Assembly (NCBI GenBank): GCA_030408475.1
Contig: JAUHQG010000012.1
Span: 1 to 45,978, forward strand
Length of the DNA stretch: 45,978 nt
Direction: 5' to 3'
Origin: Candidatus Amphrikana amoebophyrae
GTDB lineage: Bacteria; Chlamydiota; Chlamydiia; Chlamydiales; JACRBE01
The stretch's first letter is position 1. Each line of letters opens with the position of its first letter. The notes under the pieces are model-generated. The model saw nothing but the letters and a program-made list of their open reading frames with translations. It had not been told where the DNA came from and did not search any database. This document shows positions 8,093 through 16,767 of the stretch, one piece after another. Position numbers and translations under genes: made by a program.

Positions 8093-9302
8093 TTGTCTTA
8101 TTCAACTTAATTAGTTTGGTCAAAAATGTGGCAATAATTAGCATAACAATGGCAATACTTAGGGGTATGCGAATATTGATATGCGTAAATCCGATACTTA
8201 TTAAAACCGCTGTTAACTGAGCTAAAATAACTAAAGATGTGTTATTTCCTAATACAGATCCTTGCTTTTGAATATGAACTTGCGAAGAGATAAGCGAAGT
8301 AGTCGTAGGCATTATATAAGCAATACCAATAGCTGCAAAATAGATAGTAAACCAAGTAGATAAAAAACTATTGAGTCCAATGATTAAGGTGATCCCAAGA
8401 GCGAGGATTAAGGCTCCCATTCGCATAATTCCAATAAGTGAAAATCGATTTACGATAGGTTTAATAAAAAATAAAGATATGATGATAATAGGCAAATCTA
8501 AGTTTACCATAGAGAAACACAAAGTGGAGTGAGAAATGGAGTAATTGTTAACCATAAATTGAGGGAACAAACGGAAAAAACCGAATACGCCCATATATAA
8601 AAGGATATTTACCCCATAAAATCGGCGCACTTGTTTATCGATAAAAATTTCTTTTAAATTGATAAAAGATTGAAACATTGGTTTTTTTTCTCTTCTTTCC
8701 TCGGGTAAAGTTTCATGGAATCTAAAGTAGATCCAAAGGGTGAGGCAGACAAAGAAAATAGAGGCAACCCAAAATGGGGTTGAAAAATTGAACCAACTCA
8801 CAATATGGTGGTTGGTTAAAATAGGGCCTAAAAGGGGGCCAATAACAAAAGCTCCAGAGGCCGCTACTGAGACATATCCAAAAGCAGTAGTCCGTTTTTC
8901 AGCCGGGCACAAGTCGGCAATACTACTTTGAGCAATCACCACATTTCCCTCAAAAAATCCGGTAATAAATAGTGAAACGGCAAGTAAGTGAAGATTAAAG
9001 GGGAAAATGCTGAGCGCCACAACCATATAAGTACAAGTGGTGGATACTAAAGAGATGAGAAGCATTCTTCTTCGACCGTAATTATCAGAGAGAGCCCCTA
9101 AAATAGGGGCGCCAAAGAATTGGCCTAGGGGATACATACCGACCATTACACCGAGTATTGCAGTACGCATGGAGAGGGTGGTATTGCGAGGCAGTATAGA
9201 TTCTTCTAGATTGAGAGTCATTGAGGTGAATGAGAGTATGCTCATGCTGATGCCTAAGAAGGCAGCAAAGATGACGACATAAAGGATAAACATCCTTCTC
9301 AT
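8082..9302 (-). CDS. MFS transporter, DHA1-like (paralogue B)
   Basis: 406-residue MFS carrier with about 12 membrane segments. Motif A reads GALSDNYGRRR after PLGQFFGAPIL. The frame is open to 9368, but GGAG stands six bases before the ATG at 9302 and the protein then begins MRRMFILYVVIFAAFLGISM, which aligns with paralogue C at 9572 (MRKLLPLYVVIFIAFLGISM). B and C are therefore the closest pair and probably arose by tandem duplication. Transcription likely starts from the promoter at 9468-9496, with a 160-base leader containing a hairpin. Substrate unknown. Its tail overlaps the tail of the exported-protein gene at 7613. Confidence 0.8.
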   Translation of the reverse strand: MRRMFILYVVIFAAFLGISMSILSFTSMTLNLEESILPRNTTLSMRTAILGVMVGMYPLGQFFGAPILGALSDNYGRRRMLLISLVSTTCTYMVVALSIFPFNLHLLAVSLFITGFFEGNVVIAQSSIADLCPAEKRTTAFGYVSVAASGAFVIGPLLGPILTNHHIVSWFNFSTPFWVASIFFVCLTLWIYFRFHETLPEERREKKPMFQSFINLKEIFIDKQVRRFYGVNILLYMGVFGFFRLFPQFMVNNYSISHSTLCFSMVNLDLPIIIISLFFIKPIVNRFSLIGIMRMGALILALGITLIIGLNSFLSTWFTIYFAAIGIAYIMPTTTSLISSQVHIQKQGSVLGNNTSLVILAQLTAVLISIGFTHINIRIPLSIAIVMLIIATFLTKLIKLNKTTSI

Positions 9303-9357
9303 AATTTTTCTCCATGTAGTTGTGGTGTGGGAGCTTTGTTTTTTCGTACACTTTATT

Positions 9358-9406
9358 CCATCTGCCAAATAGGTGTATTATCTATACTAACTTATTTGGC
9401 AGATGG
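9358..9406 (-). promoter_or_regulatory. 14-bp perfect inverted repeat in leader of MFS paralogue B
   Basis: CCATCTGCCAAATA at 9358-9371 is matched exactly by its reverse complement at 9393-9406, with a 21-base loop. It lies in the predicted 5' untranslated RNA of paralogue B, about 56 bases before the start codon. There is no T run after it, so it is not a simple terminator. An RNA control element or a protein-binding site are both possible. Confidence 0.5.
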
Positions 9407-9467
9407 AGCAAATTGTATCAAAATAACAGAAGCTCTTAAGCTTGTTAAAAAAAGAGATTCGTGCTCT

Positions 9468-9496
9468 ATTATATACCTTTCTTTTCGATTTGTAAA
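9468..9496 (-). promoter_or_regulatory. Near-consensus sigma70 promoter for MFS paralogue B
   Basis: Read on the minus strand: TTTACA (9496-9491), a 17-base spacer, then a perfect TATAAT (9473-9468). Predicted transcription start is near 9461, giving a leader of about 160 bases. This is the best promoter in the window. Confidence 0.7.
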
Positions 9497-9514
9497 GAGT
9501 GTCACAATTTTTGC

Positions 9515-9536
9515 ACTCATGTACCGGTACATGAGT
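9515..9536. promoter_or_regulatory. 22-bp perfect palindrome upstream of promoter
   Basis: Perfect 22-base palindrome centred on ACCGGT, containing CATGTACCGGTACATG. It ends 18 bases upstream of the -35 box of the promoter at 9468-9496, and lies about 35 bases downstream of the 3' end of paralogue C. No T run follows on either strand close enough for a terminator. Operator for a dimeric regulator is the favoured reading. Confidence 0.5.
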
Positions 9537-9571
9537 ACATGTCTTTTTAGGTTTGCGTTTAATTTTTTTAT

Positions 9572-10789
9572 TCAATTGTCGACAGGTGAATAATCGAGTT
9601 TTATAGAAAATACAGCGGCGGCAATGGCAAATGCTGAACACATCAATAGGGGTAACTTTATCGATGCAATGGCTAAAGAACCTCCGATGATTCCAATAAC
9701 AATTTGGGGAATTACTTGGAGTGATAAATTATTTCCAAGTACTCGCCCTTGTTTGGCATGCGAAACTTTATTCGAAATTACTGTTATAGATACCGTAAGA
9801 GCTATTGCTATAAAAATAGTGGTAAAACAAGTCGATATCCATATGAAGCCAAATGGTTGAAAAAATATTGTGAAGATAGAGCCAATTCCAATCATCCAGA
9901 GTGAAAATTCAAACAAATACTTATGTCTAAAGTGTTTTAAAAGAGGTTTAATAAAAAAAGAATTCACAATTATTAGAGGGACCGAAACCCACGCGATAAC
10001 ATAAGAAAGAAGACTTTGAGTGGTATCGTATTGATCAGCAACATATAGAGGGAAAAGTCTAAAATAACCAAATATTGCTATGTAAGCCAAAAAATTTACC
10101 ATGTAAAATTTACGTACCGCCTTGTCAGTAAATATAGTGGTTAAATTGGTTAAGGCTGACACCCATTTGATATGTTTTCTATTTTCTTTTTTATGCGTCT
10201 CTTTAAATCCAAAGAAAATCCATAGGAATATGAGTACAAGTAAGCCTGTCACTATCCAGTATGGCGTAGAATAATTAAACCACTTCACAATAGTAGGATT
10301 ACTCAATTGTCCACCAAATATGGGTCCCACAATGTAGGCGCTAGAGGCAACAACCGTGATGTATCCAAATAAATGAGCCCGCTTTCTTTTCTCAGAAGTA
10401 TCGGCAATGGCTCCTTGAGCAATCACCATATTCGCTTCACCGATTCCTGCTAAAAAGAGGGTAATGCATATCCAAATAACAGCAACGCTATGCAATGAAA
10501 GTGAAACGAAAACATAGGCAACAATGGTAAATAAAAGGGTCCATATTAAAATAGGGCGCCTACCATATCGATCAGAGAGTGCGCCTAAAACAGGTGAACC
10601 TAAAAATTGTCCCAAGGGATAAACAGAGGTTAATATTCCAAAAAGAAGTGATCGCTGAGCAAAAGTATAAGATTTTGGAAGAGAAGATGTTTTGAGATTC
10701 ATAGTAAATTCTGTGAAAATCAAAATTGACATACTGATGCCCAAAAAAGCTATAAATATCACCACATATAAGGGCAAGAGTTTGCGCAT
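9572..10789 (-). CDS. MFS transporter, DHA1-like (paralogue C)
   Basis: 405-residue MFS carrier, about 12 membrane segments, motif A GALSDRYGRRP after PLGQFLGSPVL. The start ATG at 10789 has an AGAGG ribosome site seven bases upstream and gives an N-terminus nearly identical to paralogue B. It lies head to tail with paralogue B in the same orientation, 269 bases apart, and that gap carries its own promoter, so the two can be expressed separately. The conserved DHA1 loop and lack of any substrate-binding signature leave function open between drug efflux and host-metabolite exchange. Confidence 0.8.
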   Translation of the reverse strand: MRKLLPLYVVIFIAFLGISMSILIFTEFTMNLKTSSLPKSYTFAQRSLLFGILTSVYPLGQFLGSPVLGALSDRYGRRPILIWTLLFTIVAYVFVSLSLHSVAVIWICITLFLAGIGEANMVIAQGAIADTSEKRKRAHLFGYITVVASSAYIVGPIFGGQLSNPTIVKWFNYSTPYWIVTGLLVLIFLWIFFGFKETHKKENRKHIKWVSALTNLTTIFTDKAVRKFYMVNFLAYIAIFGYFRLFPLYVADQYDTTQSLLSYVIAWVSVPLIIVNSFFIKPLLKHFRHKYLFEFSLWMIGIGSIFTIFFQPFGFIWISTCFTTIFIAIALTVSITVISNKVSHAKQGRVLGNNLSLQVIPQIVIGIIGGSLAIASIKLPLLMCSAFAIAAAVFSIKLDYSPVDN

Positions 10790-10871
10790 TGAGAACCTCT
10801 AATTAATCATCTTTTGATCTATAGAGAGTTACTGTTTTTAACTCAAGTTGTCTCTATTTGTCACTTGGGTT

Positions 10872-12053
10872 TTAATTAAAGGCTTTTTCATATTGCAAAG
10901 GTGGAGACCAACTCTTAAAGCGACTAATTAAGGCATTTATTTGCTCTTTAGAGTGTGATGCGCTGATGATAAAGCGCAATAGTGGTTTTGAAGATAGACC
11001 GCTATTTTTGATATTTTGAACTAAAATTTGTTCTTCAACTAAATGGCTATAGCAGTGAAGAAGTTCTTGATCACAGCTGAATTGGATTGGAAAAATATGA
11101 GCTTTTGGATCGCCAATATTGAGCTCTTTTTCTCCTAATGCTTCTTTTAAAATCAGTGAAAAGGTTTTCATTTTATTGCGTTCTTCATGCATATCAGGAA
11201 TAAGTCCAATGGCGGCGTCAATAGCGCCTAAAGCAGCTGGAGGAAGTAGTGTTACAGATGAGAGCTCAGGGCAAAACTGAATTAAATACTCTTTTAGAGT
11301 TTCACTTGTAGCTACAAAATTACCAAAAGCGCCGCAAGATCTACCAAATCCAGAGATAGCAATATCAACCCCCATTCTGGGAGCAGCTAAACCAAAACCT
11401 GAAAAGCCATGTGAGGAGAAACTAAGAGAGTCGTCAATGTATAAGAGTGAGGCTGAATGGCTAGCTAATTTACACAGTTCAGGTAAGGGGGCAAAATCAC
11501 CAACGGTATGAAAAATGGATTCAGAAACAATCACTTTAGCTTTAGTGGGAACGCAATGAGCTTCAATTAAGGAAGTGAGTTTTGTAATATTATTATGTGG
11601 AAAGTAAATAACTTGCGCAGAAGAAAGTTTGGCAGCCTTTTTTATCAAGTTGGAGACTGAATCATCGATGAAAAAAATAGTATCTTTAGCGCCAAGTGGG
11701 GTTAAAGTTAGCTCATGAATATTTTGAACAGGATTTAGGAAAAAAGTAGCTTCTTTGTTTAAGCTGGAGGCTAATTTTTTTTCTAACTCATGTTGCCTTT
11801 CTAGATGGCTAGTCATGAGTCTTGATGCAGAAGAACCAGCACCCCATTTCAGAACATATTTAATCGTATTTTTTTTCACAAAAGGGTGATTAGAGAGCCC
11901 CAAAAAATCGCCAGAGCTGAAATTCAAGATAGGCTTTGAGGGATCATCGGAATTTATTTCTTCAAACGGAATGATACACTTAAGTTGCTTATAGCGGCTT
12001 TGCTTGAGTTTTTTATCAAGAAGTTGTTTGAAATGAGCTTCACGTATATTCAT
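10872..12053 (-). CDS. Alpha-oxoamine-synthase-like protein lacking the PLP lysine
   Basis: 393 residues aligning end to end with the BioF/Kbl family (8-amino-7-oxononanoate synthase, 2-amino-3-ketobutyrate CoA ligase). Recognisable parts are NFSSGDFLGLSNHP, WGAGSSASRLMTSHLERQHE, SESIFHTVGDFAPLPEL and a C-terminal LLRFIISASHSKEQI. Three cofactor positions are altered. The Schiff-base Lys (family pattern GK-A/G-F/L-G) is Arg-238 in GFGRSCGAFG. The His of the DEAH-like motif is Leu-210 in YIDDSLSF. The His stacking on the ring is Ser-134. The pyridine Asp-207 is kept. The enzyme is therefore probably inactive, like the LCB1 subunit of serine palmitoyltransferase. The frame is intact, so it seems selected for another role such as partner or regulator. 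It is downstream of dapL and its neighbour on the minus strand. Confidence 0.75.
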   Translation of the reverse strand: MNIREAHFKQLLDKKLKQSRYKQLKCIIPFEEINSDDPSKPILNFSSGDFLGLSNHPFVKKNTIKYVLKWGAGSSASRLMTSHLERQHELEKKLASSLNKEATFFLNPVQNIHELTLTPLGAKDTIFFIDDSVSNLIKKAAKLSSAQVIYFPHNNITKLTSLIEAHCVPTKAKVIVSESIFHTVGDFAPLPELCKLASHSASLLYIDDSLSFSSHGFSGFGLAAPRMGVDIAISGFGRSCGAFGNFVATSETLKEYLIQFCPELSSVTLLPPAALGAIDAAIGLIPDMHEERNKMKTFSLILKEALGEKELNIGDPKAHIFPIQFSCDQELLHCYSHLVEEQILVQNIKNSGLSSKPLLRFIISASHSKEQINALISRFKSWSPPLQYEKAFN

Positions 12054-12121
12054 CTTGCGGATTATCTTTCACCCCTTCTTTCTTGTAAAGCTAAAATGAA
12101 GAACTTTTCTTAACATCGCCT

Positions 12122-12766
12122 TTATAAGAAGAAAAGAGGATGCGAATCGTTTTTTAGGTTGTCGCCAAAACCGTACCCTTCTTTTTTTAATTTGTTAACA
12201 AGGGGGTCATTGGGTTGCTCAATATAGAGGACAGACTGTTCTCCAAAAGCTGAGAGCATAAATAATCCACTTTTTAAATTAATTAAGGGCTTCATGGAAA
12301 ATTCTTTAGTCACAGGAAAGAAATAGACTGAGCCTGAAGTATTAGGAAAGGGATATTCTAATTCAGTTTCAGAAGGTTCTAAACATATCATCATAGCAAT
12401 TGTCAAACCTTGATAACAATAGTGCTCACTAAAAGGTAGAGCTTCACTGTAGTAAGTCGGCAGTGACTTTGAAGGTTCTAACGGACCTAGTAGCTGACTC
12501 ATAGCAAGTCTTAATGTTGATTTAAAAGAGAGTTGAGAAGCTACTGAAACAAAACTTTTTTTTGTTAGAATCTTTTTAAGCGAAGGGAGTTGTTGAAAAA
12601 GATCGCGACCTAGTTTCCATTGCTCTTCATGAGATTTTTCTAAACGCCAATTATCCACTTCAGATCTCATTTTATCAAAATCTTTTTCAGAAATGAGCTC
12701 AAAGAGTTCGATTCCTTGATTATCACGATAAACTCGTCTCTCTTTTTCAGAAATCTCTACTTGCAT
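12122..12766 (-). CDS. Conserved chlamydial hypothetical beside dapL
   Basis: 214 residues, soluble, no signal peptide. The N-terminal half is charged and helical (SEKDFDKMRSEVDNWRLEKS); the second half has short hydrophobic strands (GLTIAMMICLEPS, GSVYFFPVTKEF, SGLFMLSAFGEQSVLYIEQ) that suggest a beta-rich domain. Its start overlaps the dapL stop by 10 bases, so the two are co-translated. From memory of C. trachomatis, dapL (CT390) is followed by a hypothetical (CT391); this is probably its counterpart, by position only. No catalytic motif is visible. A role tied to diaminopimelate or cell-wall metabolism is suggested only by the neighbour. Confidence 0.7.
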   Translation of the reverse strand: MQVEISEKERRVYRDNQGIELFELISEKDFDKMRSEVDNWRLEKSHEEQWKLGRDLFQQLPSLKKILTKKSFVSVASQLSFKSTLRLAMSQLLGPLEPSKSLPTYYSEALPFSEHYCYQGLTIAMMICLEPSETELEYPFPNTSGSVYFFPVTKEFSMKPLINLKSGLFMLSAFGEQSVLYIEQPNDPLVNKLKKEGYGFGDNLKNDSHPLFFL

Positions 12767-13947
12767 ACCGCCCTCAATCTTTGTAATGCTAATTTCGCTT
12801 TTTGTTCATCAATAAATCCAGAAAGTCTTACATAACCTTCGCCAAATTGGCCAAACCCAGATCCAGGAACCGATACAATGTCATACTCTTTTAATAGTGT
12901 TTCAAAAAATTGTACTGAAGTTTGCTCTGTGGGAACTTTAAACCAAATATAGGGGCAATTTATTCCGCCAAAAACAGTGAAACCAGCTGCTTGAAGACCC
13001 AGTTTTAATTGTTTAGCTGAGCGCATATAGCTCTCTATATCTTGACGAATTTCGTCTTGAGCTTTCTTAGTGAGAGCAGCCTCTGCTCCTTTTTGAATAG
13101 GATAGGCTACCCCATTTGTAGAAATCGATTTAGAGTGTTCTACATAAGGTAAAAATTTGTGCCGTTTTCCATTAGCATCAATTTCAATCCCTTTGGGGCA
13201 AACAAAGTAGCCACAACGAAGACCTGTAAATCCAGCTGATTTAGAAAAGCTACAAAATTCAATGGCCACAAGTTCTGCTCCTTCTATTTCATAAATAGAA
13301 GAAGGGACATCATCGTCTGTAACAAATGCTTGATAGGCGCTGTCAAAAAGGATAATAGATCCATTGCTTTTGGCATAATTGACCCATTTTGAAAGCTGTT
13401 CTCGAGTTAATGCCGAGCCTGTTGGATTATGAGGAGAGCATAAATAGATAAGATCGACTCTCTCTTCTGGAAGGTTAGGTATAAAATTATTTTCTTCTAG
13501 GCATGGAATGAGTACAGTATTGGTTTTAAATCTACCCAAGAATTTTAGGTTTTCAAAATAGGGAGGAAAACATGGATCTTGGATAGCTAAAGTGATATCG
13601 GGGGCAAATTGGAGGGGAAATCTGGCCATGTCAGAAATGATCCCATCATTAACAAAGATTTCGTCTTCAGAAAATTGGGAATAGGCTGGTGAGCTTTGGA
13701 TGATCGCTTGCTTTAAGAAGGGGTAGCCACATTCAGGTCCATAGCCGAACACTTTTTCGCTCATTTCAGTAGTAGCATCGATAATAGCTTGAGCCACCAC
13801 TTTATTAAGAGGTTTTGAGACATCGCCAACGCCAAGATCTAAAGTATTCTCATTTTTATATTGAGCTTTTTTAGCGCTTACTAAGCTGAAGAGATAATTT
13901 TTTTCTAGCTGAGCTAGTTCTAGTGAGAGAGGAATCAATTTTGTCAT
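12757..13947 (-). CDS. dapL: LL-diaminopimelate aminotransferase
   Basis: 396-residue class I aminotransferase that converts tetrahydrodipicolinate directly to LL-diaminopimelate with glutamate, the short lysine/peptidoglycan route used by chlamydiae and plants. Features: LDLGVGDVSKPL and VFGYGPECGYPFLKQAI near the N-terminus, SPHNPTGSALTREQL, the pyridine-binding FDSAYQAF (Asp-202, Tyr-205), and SFSKSAGFTGLRCGY with the PLP Lys at 236. The C-terminus has GEGYVRLSGF with the substrate-carboxylate Arg. The ATG at 13947 is divergent from rnc, 46 bases away. This DapL-type enzyme supports peptidoglycan precursor synthesis in this lineage. Confidence 0.92.
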   Translation of the reverse strand: MTKLIPLSLELAQLEKNYLFSLVSAKKAQYKNENTLDLGVGDVSKPLNKVVAQAIIDATTEMSEKVFGYGPECGYPFLKQAIIQSSPAYSQFSEDEIFVNDGIISDMARFPLQFAPDITLAIQDPCFPPYFENLKFLGRFKTNTVLIPCLEENNFIPNLPEERVDLIYLCSPHNPTGSALTREQLSKWVNYAKSNGSIILFDSAYQAFVTDDDVPSSIYEIEGAELVAIEFCSFSKSAGFTGLRCGYFVCPKGIEIDANGKRHKFLPYVEHSKSISTNGVAYPIQKGAEAALTKKAQDEIRQDIESYMRSAKQLKLGLQAAGFTVFGGINCPYIWFKVPTEQTSVQFFETLLKEYDIVSVPGSGFGQFGEGYVRLSGFIDEQKAKLALQRLRAVCK

Positions 13948-13993
13948 GAAAGAAGTTTATAATATGTAGCATAAATTAACAAGTGACAAAAAT

Positions 13994-14731
13994 ATGAATT
14001 GCGAAGAGAATATTGGTATGAATAGTTTTACAGATTTAGAGGACTCTCTCGACGAGCTCCAAGCAGCCATTGGCTACCAGTTTAAAGATACAAGTTATCT
14101 AACTTTAGCTTGTACTCACTCATCCTATATAAATGAGCATAAAGATGATGATTTGATTCATAATGAAAGGATCGAATTTTTAGGCGATGCTATTTTGGGA
14201 TTAATTATAAGCGAAGTTCTATATTTGCGTGAATCAGAGATGAGTGAAGGGAAACTTTCTTCATTGAAATCGCTATTAGTTGAGGCGCCTATGTGTCATA
14301 AATTAGTTGAAAAACTAGATATTGGCGAATTCATTGTTATGGGAGTGGGTGAAAGCCGCAATCTTGGCAATGGAAGAAGTTCCGTTTTGGCCGATTTTTT
14401 TGAAGCGCTATTAGGGGCAATCTATTTAGATGGCGGATTCGAAGCGGCTAAGCGTTTTTACCTCACTAATTTTAAGGATGAGATCGATGAAGCTATTGCC
14501 CATCCAGAAGAAAATCCTAAAGTAGTGCTCCAAGATTTAGTTCAAAAACTTTATAAAAAACCGCCTGAATATGTCATGATAGCAGAAGATGGTCCTGGTC
14601 ATGAGAAGAAATTTGAAGTGGCTGTTATTGTGAACGGTCAAGAAATTGGGCGAGGGTATGGCATGTCGAAGAAAAAAGCGCAAAAAGAGGCGGCAAAAAA
14701 CGCTTTAATGCATGTGAGAGAGCATGAGTAA
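13994..14731 (+). CDS. rnc: Ribonuclease III
   Basis: 245-residue RNase III, the double-strand RNA endonuclease for rRNA maturation. The signature NERIEFLGDAILGL sits at residues 57-70, with the catalytic acidic residues there and in the later VLADFFEALLGAIYLDGGF. A double-stranded RNA-binding domain follows from about residue 175 (PKVVLQDLVQKL, ending KKKAQKEAAKNALMHV). Another in-frame ATG at 14018 would give 237 residues; neither has a strong ribosome site. The stop overlaps the radA start by eight bases. The order rnc-radA-hemC is typical of chlamydiae. Confidence 0.93.
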   Translation: MNCEENIGMNSFTDLEDSLDELQAAIGYQFKDTSYLTLACTHSSYINEHKDDDLIHNERIEFLGDAILGLIISEVLYLRESEMSEGKLSSLKSLLVEAPMCHKLVEKLDIGEFIVMGVGESRNLGNGRSSVLADFFEALLGAIYLDGGFEAAKRFYLTNFKDEIDEAIAHPEENPKVVLQDLVQKLYKKPPEYVMIAEDGPGHEKKFEVAVIVNGQEIGRGYGMSKKKAQKEAAKNALMHVREHE

Positions 14732-16103
14732 AGTAAAGTCAACTTGGGTTTGTAAAGATTGTGGATCGACCCATCGAAAGTGGAGCGGAAGCTGCACTGA
14801 ATGTGGCAAGTGGGACACTCTTTGTGAAGAAATAAGTTTTGATCATAAAGTGGCTAATACCAATCGCTTTAATTCTTTCGATGTCAAAGTGGCTAAGCCT
14901 GTTCAAATAGATAATGTGACATTGGAATCGGCTTCTAGAAGTACGACTGGTTTAAAAGAGGTGGATCGCTTACTTGGGGGCGGTGTTGTTTTAGGCTCAT
15001 TCTCACTTGTTGGTGGAGCTCCAGGTATTGGTAAATCGACTATGATGCTCACTTTATCTGAAGAATTAGCAAAGCAGGGCAAAAAAGTACTCTATGTTTG
15101 CGGTGAAGAATCCACTTATCAAACTTCAATGCGAGCTAAAAGAATTGGAGTTTCCAATTCCAATATTTATCTTCTAAACGAGACTGTTTTTTCTAATATT
15201 AAGACTCAAATTGAGGCGATTAAACCCGATATACTCATTATTGATTCAATTCAAATTGTATATAAAAGTGAAATCCCTTCATTGCCTGGCTCTTTAACGC
15301 AAATTAAAGAGATCGCTATGGAGTGCATGCACTTAGCAAAGCGGCAAAATATTACCACTTTTGTGATTGGTCATGTAACAAAATCAGGAGAATTAGCAGG
15401 CCCTAAAGTTTTAGAGCATGTGGTCGATACTGTACTAGAGTTTGAAGGGGATCGCCAACACGGATTTAGAATATTAAGAGCGATAAAAAACCGTTTTGGC
15501 CCCAGTGATGAGGTGGCCATTTTTGAGATGCAATCAGGTGGCTTAGTCGAAGTTGCAAATCCATCTGAAATTTTTATAAGTGAAAGATCAATGGGATCGA
15601 CAGGATCTGCCATTGTTCCTACTCTTGAGGGGTCTAGAGCAATTTTAGTTGAAGTGCAATCGCTAGTGGCTCAAGCGAGTTTTGCTAACTCAACTAGGCG
15701 CTCAACAGGAATTGATCAAAATCGATTGGGCTTATTATTAGCCGTATTGGAGAAGAAAATGGGCTACCATTTTCACTCACTCGATGTTTTTGTTTCAGTT
15801 GCTGGTGGAATGAAAATCTTAGAGCCGGCGATTGATCTAGGCATTTTACTTGCCATTGCATCATCTTTTTGTAGTCGAGCTATTGGCTCTGATGTGATTG
15901 TTATTGGAGAAGTTGGCCTTGGAGGAGAAGTTCGAAGTGTGCCAAGAATTGAGAGTCGAATCAAAGAAGCGGCTCACTTAGGGTTTCGCACATGTATTTT
16001 GCCTAATAAGAACTTGCCTAGAATGGATAAAAGCATAAAAAAACTGATTGAGCTCAAAGGGGTTGACATGGTAGAAGAAGCTATTCAATACCTAATCACG
16101 TAG
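14724..16103 (+). CDS. radA: DNA repair ATPase RadA (Sms)
   Basis: 459 residues. The N-terminal zinc finger has Cys-10, 13, 24 and 27 (CKDCGSTHRKWSGSCTECGK). A RecA-like ATPase follows with Walker A GGAPGIGKST at 97-106 and Walker B ILIIDSIQIV, then the RadA-specific KNRFG motif in RAIKNRFGPSDEVA. The C-terminal third is the Lon-like domain (GGMKILEPAIDLGILLAIAS). RadA processes branched recombination intermediates with RecA. The ATG lies inside the rnc 3' end (overlap ATGAGTAA). It is seven bases from hemC, so rnc-radA-hemC-hemD is one transcription unit. Confidence 0.95.
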   Translation: MSKVKSTWVCKDCGSTHRKWSGSCTECGKWDTLCEEISFDHKVANTNRFNSFDVKVAKPVQIDNVTLESASRSTTGLKEVDRLLGGGVVLGSFSLVGGAPGIGKSTMMLTLSEELAKQGKKVLYVCGEESTYQTSMRAKRIGVSNSNIYLLNETVFSNIKTQIEAIKPDILIIDSIQIVYKSEIPSLPGSLTQIKEIAMECMHLAKRQNITTFVIGHVTKSGELAGPKVLEHVVDTVLEFEGDRQHGFRILRAIKNRFGPSDEVAIFEMQSGGLVEVANPSEIFISERSMGSTGSAIVPTLEGSRAILVEVQSLVAQASFANSTRRSTGIDQNRLGLLLAVLEKKMGYHFHSLDVFVSVAGGMKILEPAIDLGILLAIASSFCSRAIGSDVIVIGEVGLGGEVRSVPRIESRIKEAAHLGFRTCILPNKNLPRMDKSIKKLIELKGVDMVEEAIQYLIT

Positions 16104-16110
16104 GTTTAAT

Positions 16111-16767
16111 ATGTTGATAAAATGTGTCGCTAGAGATTCTCCATTATCTCATGCGCAAGTGAGAGAAGTTTTTCAACATGCCAGTTTCCCTTTTGTTGTT
16201 GACTATATCAAATCTCGAGGAGATTTTGATCAAAAAAGTTGCCTCATAAACATGGCTAAGAATGATTTTTTTACCCGAGAGTTGGATGAAGCATTATTAA
16301 ATCAAACAGCTCAAGTGGCGATTCACTCAGCTAAAGACTTGCCATCTCCTCTTCCACAAGGTTTACATGTTGCTGCCATGACTAAAAGTATTAATAGTCT
16401 AGATACTCTTGTTTTAAAAGAGGGAATTACCCTAGATGATATTCCTATTGGTGGTGATATTGGAGCGTCATCATATCGAAGAGAGCAAATGATTCAATTA
16501 ATGCGCTCAGATTTAAAAATGCGCTCTATTCGAGGCACTATTGAAAAGCGAATTGCCCTTCTTGACGACCCCACCTTATATGGCGTTGTTATTGCTAAGG
16601 CAGCTTTAATCAGACTGAACTTGCTACACTTAAACTCTATTGATTTACCGGGCGTTGGGGCAGAGCATCAAGGAAGGTTAGCCATAGTATGCCGCGATGG
16701 CGATAGTGAAATGATAAATCTTTTTGCCCCACTTCATTACGATGCGCATTCTATATCTAGGAATTGA
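16111..16767 (+). CDS. hemC: Porphobilinogen deaminase, lacking domain 3
   Basis: 218-residue hydroxymethylbilane synthase, clearly related through IHSAKDLPSPLPQGL (residues 71-85, with the catalytic Asp of KDLP), GASSYRREQMIQ and RSIRGTIEKRIALLDD. Bacterial HemC is about 310 residues; this one stops just after RLAIVCRD and LFAPLHYD. That is exactly before the domain-3 segment carrying the cysteine that anchors the dipyrromethane primer in E. coli. My recollection of C. trachomatis HemC (about 240 residues) is that it ends at the same point, so this is a lineage trait, not a local mutation. The stop overlaps the hemD start by 26 bases. Whether the short form is active in tetrapyrrole synthesis cannot be told from sequence. 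Confidence 0.85.
   Translation: MLIKCVARDSPLSHAQVREVFQHASFPFVVDYIKSRGDFDQKSCLINMAKNDFFTRELDEALLNQTAQVAIHSAKDLPSPLPQGLHVAAMTKSINSLDTLVLKEGITLDDIPIGGDIGASSYRREQMIQLMRSDLKMRSIRGTIEKRIALLDDPTLYGVVIAKAALIRLNLLHLNSIDLPGVGAEHQGRLAIVCRDGDSEMINLFAPLHYDAHSISRN

Noticed and set aside
9387..9641. 84-codon Cys-rich minus-strand frame across the promoter region of MFS paralogue B
   Set aside because: It starts inside paralogue C, crosses the promoter and palindrome, and has no ribosome site; the cysteines come from the local base composition.
16724..16741. Earlier hemD start at TTG
   Set aside because: The ATG at 16742 gives the expected first strand of the fold and a usual overlap with hemC.
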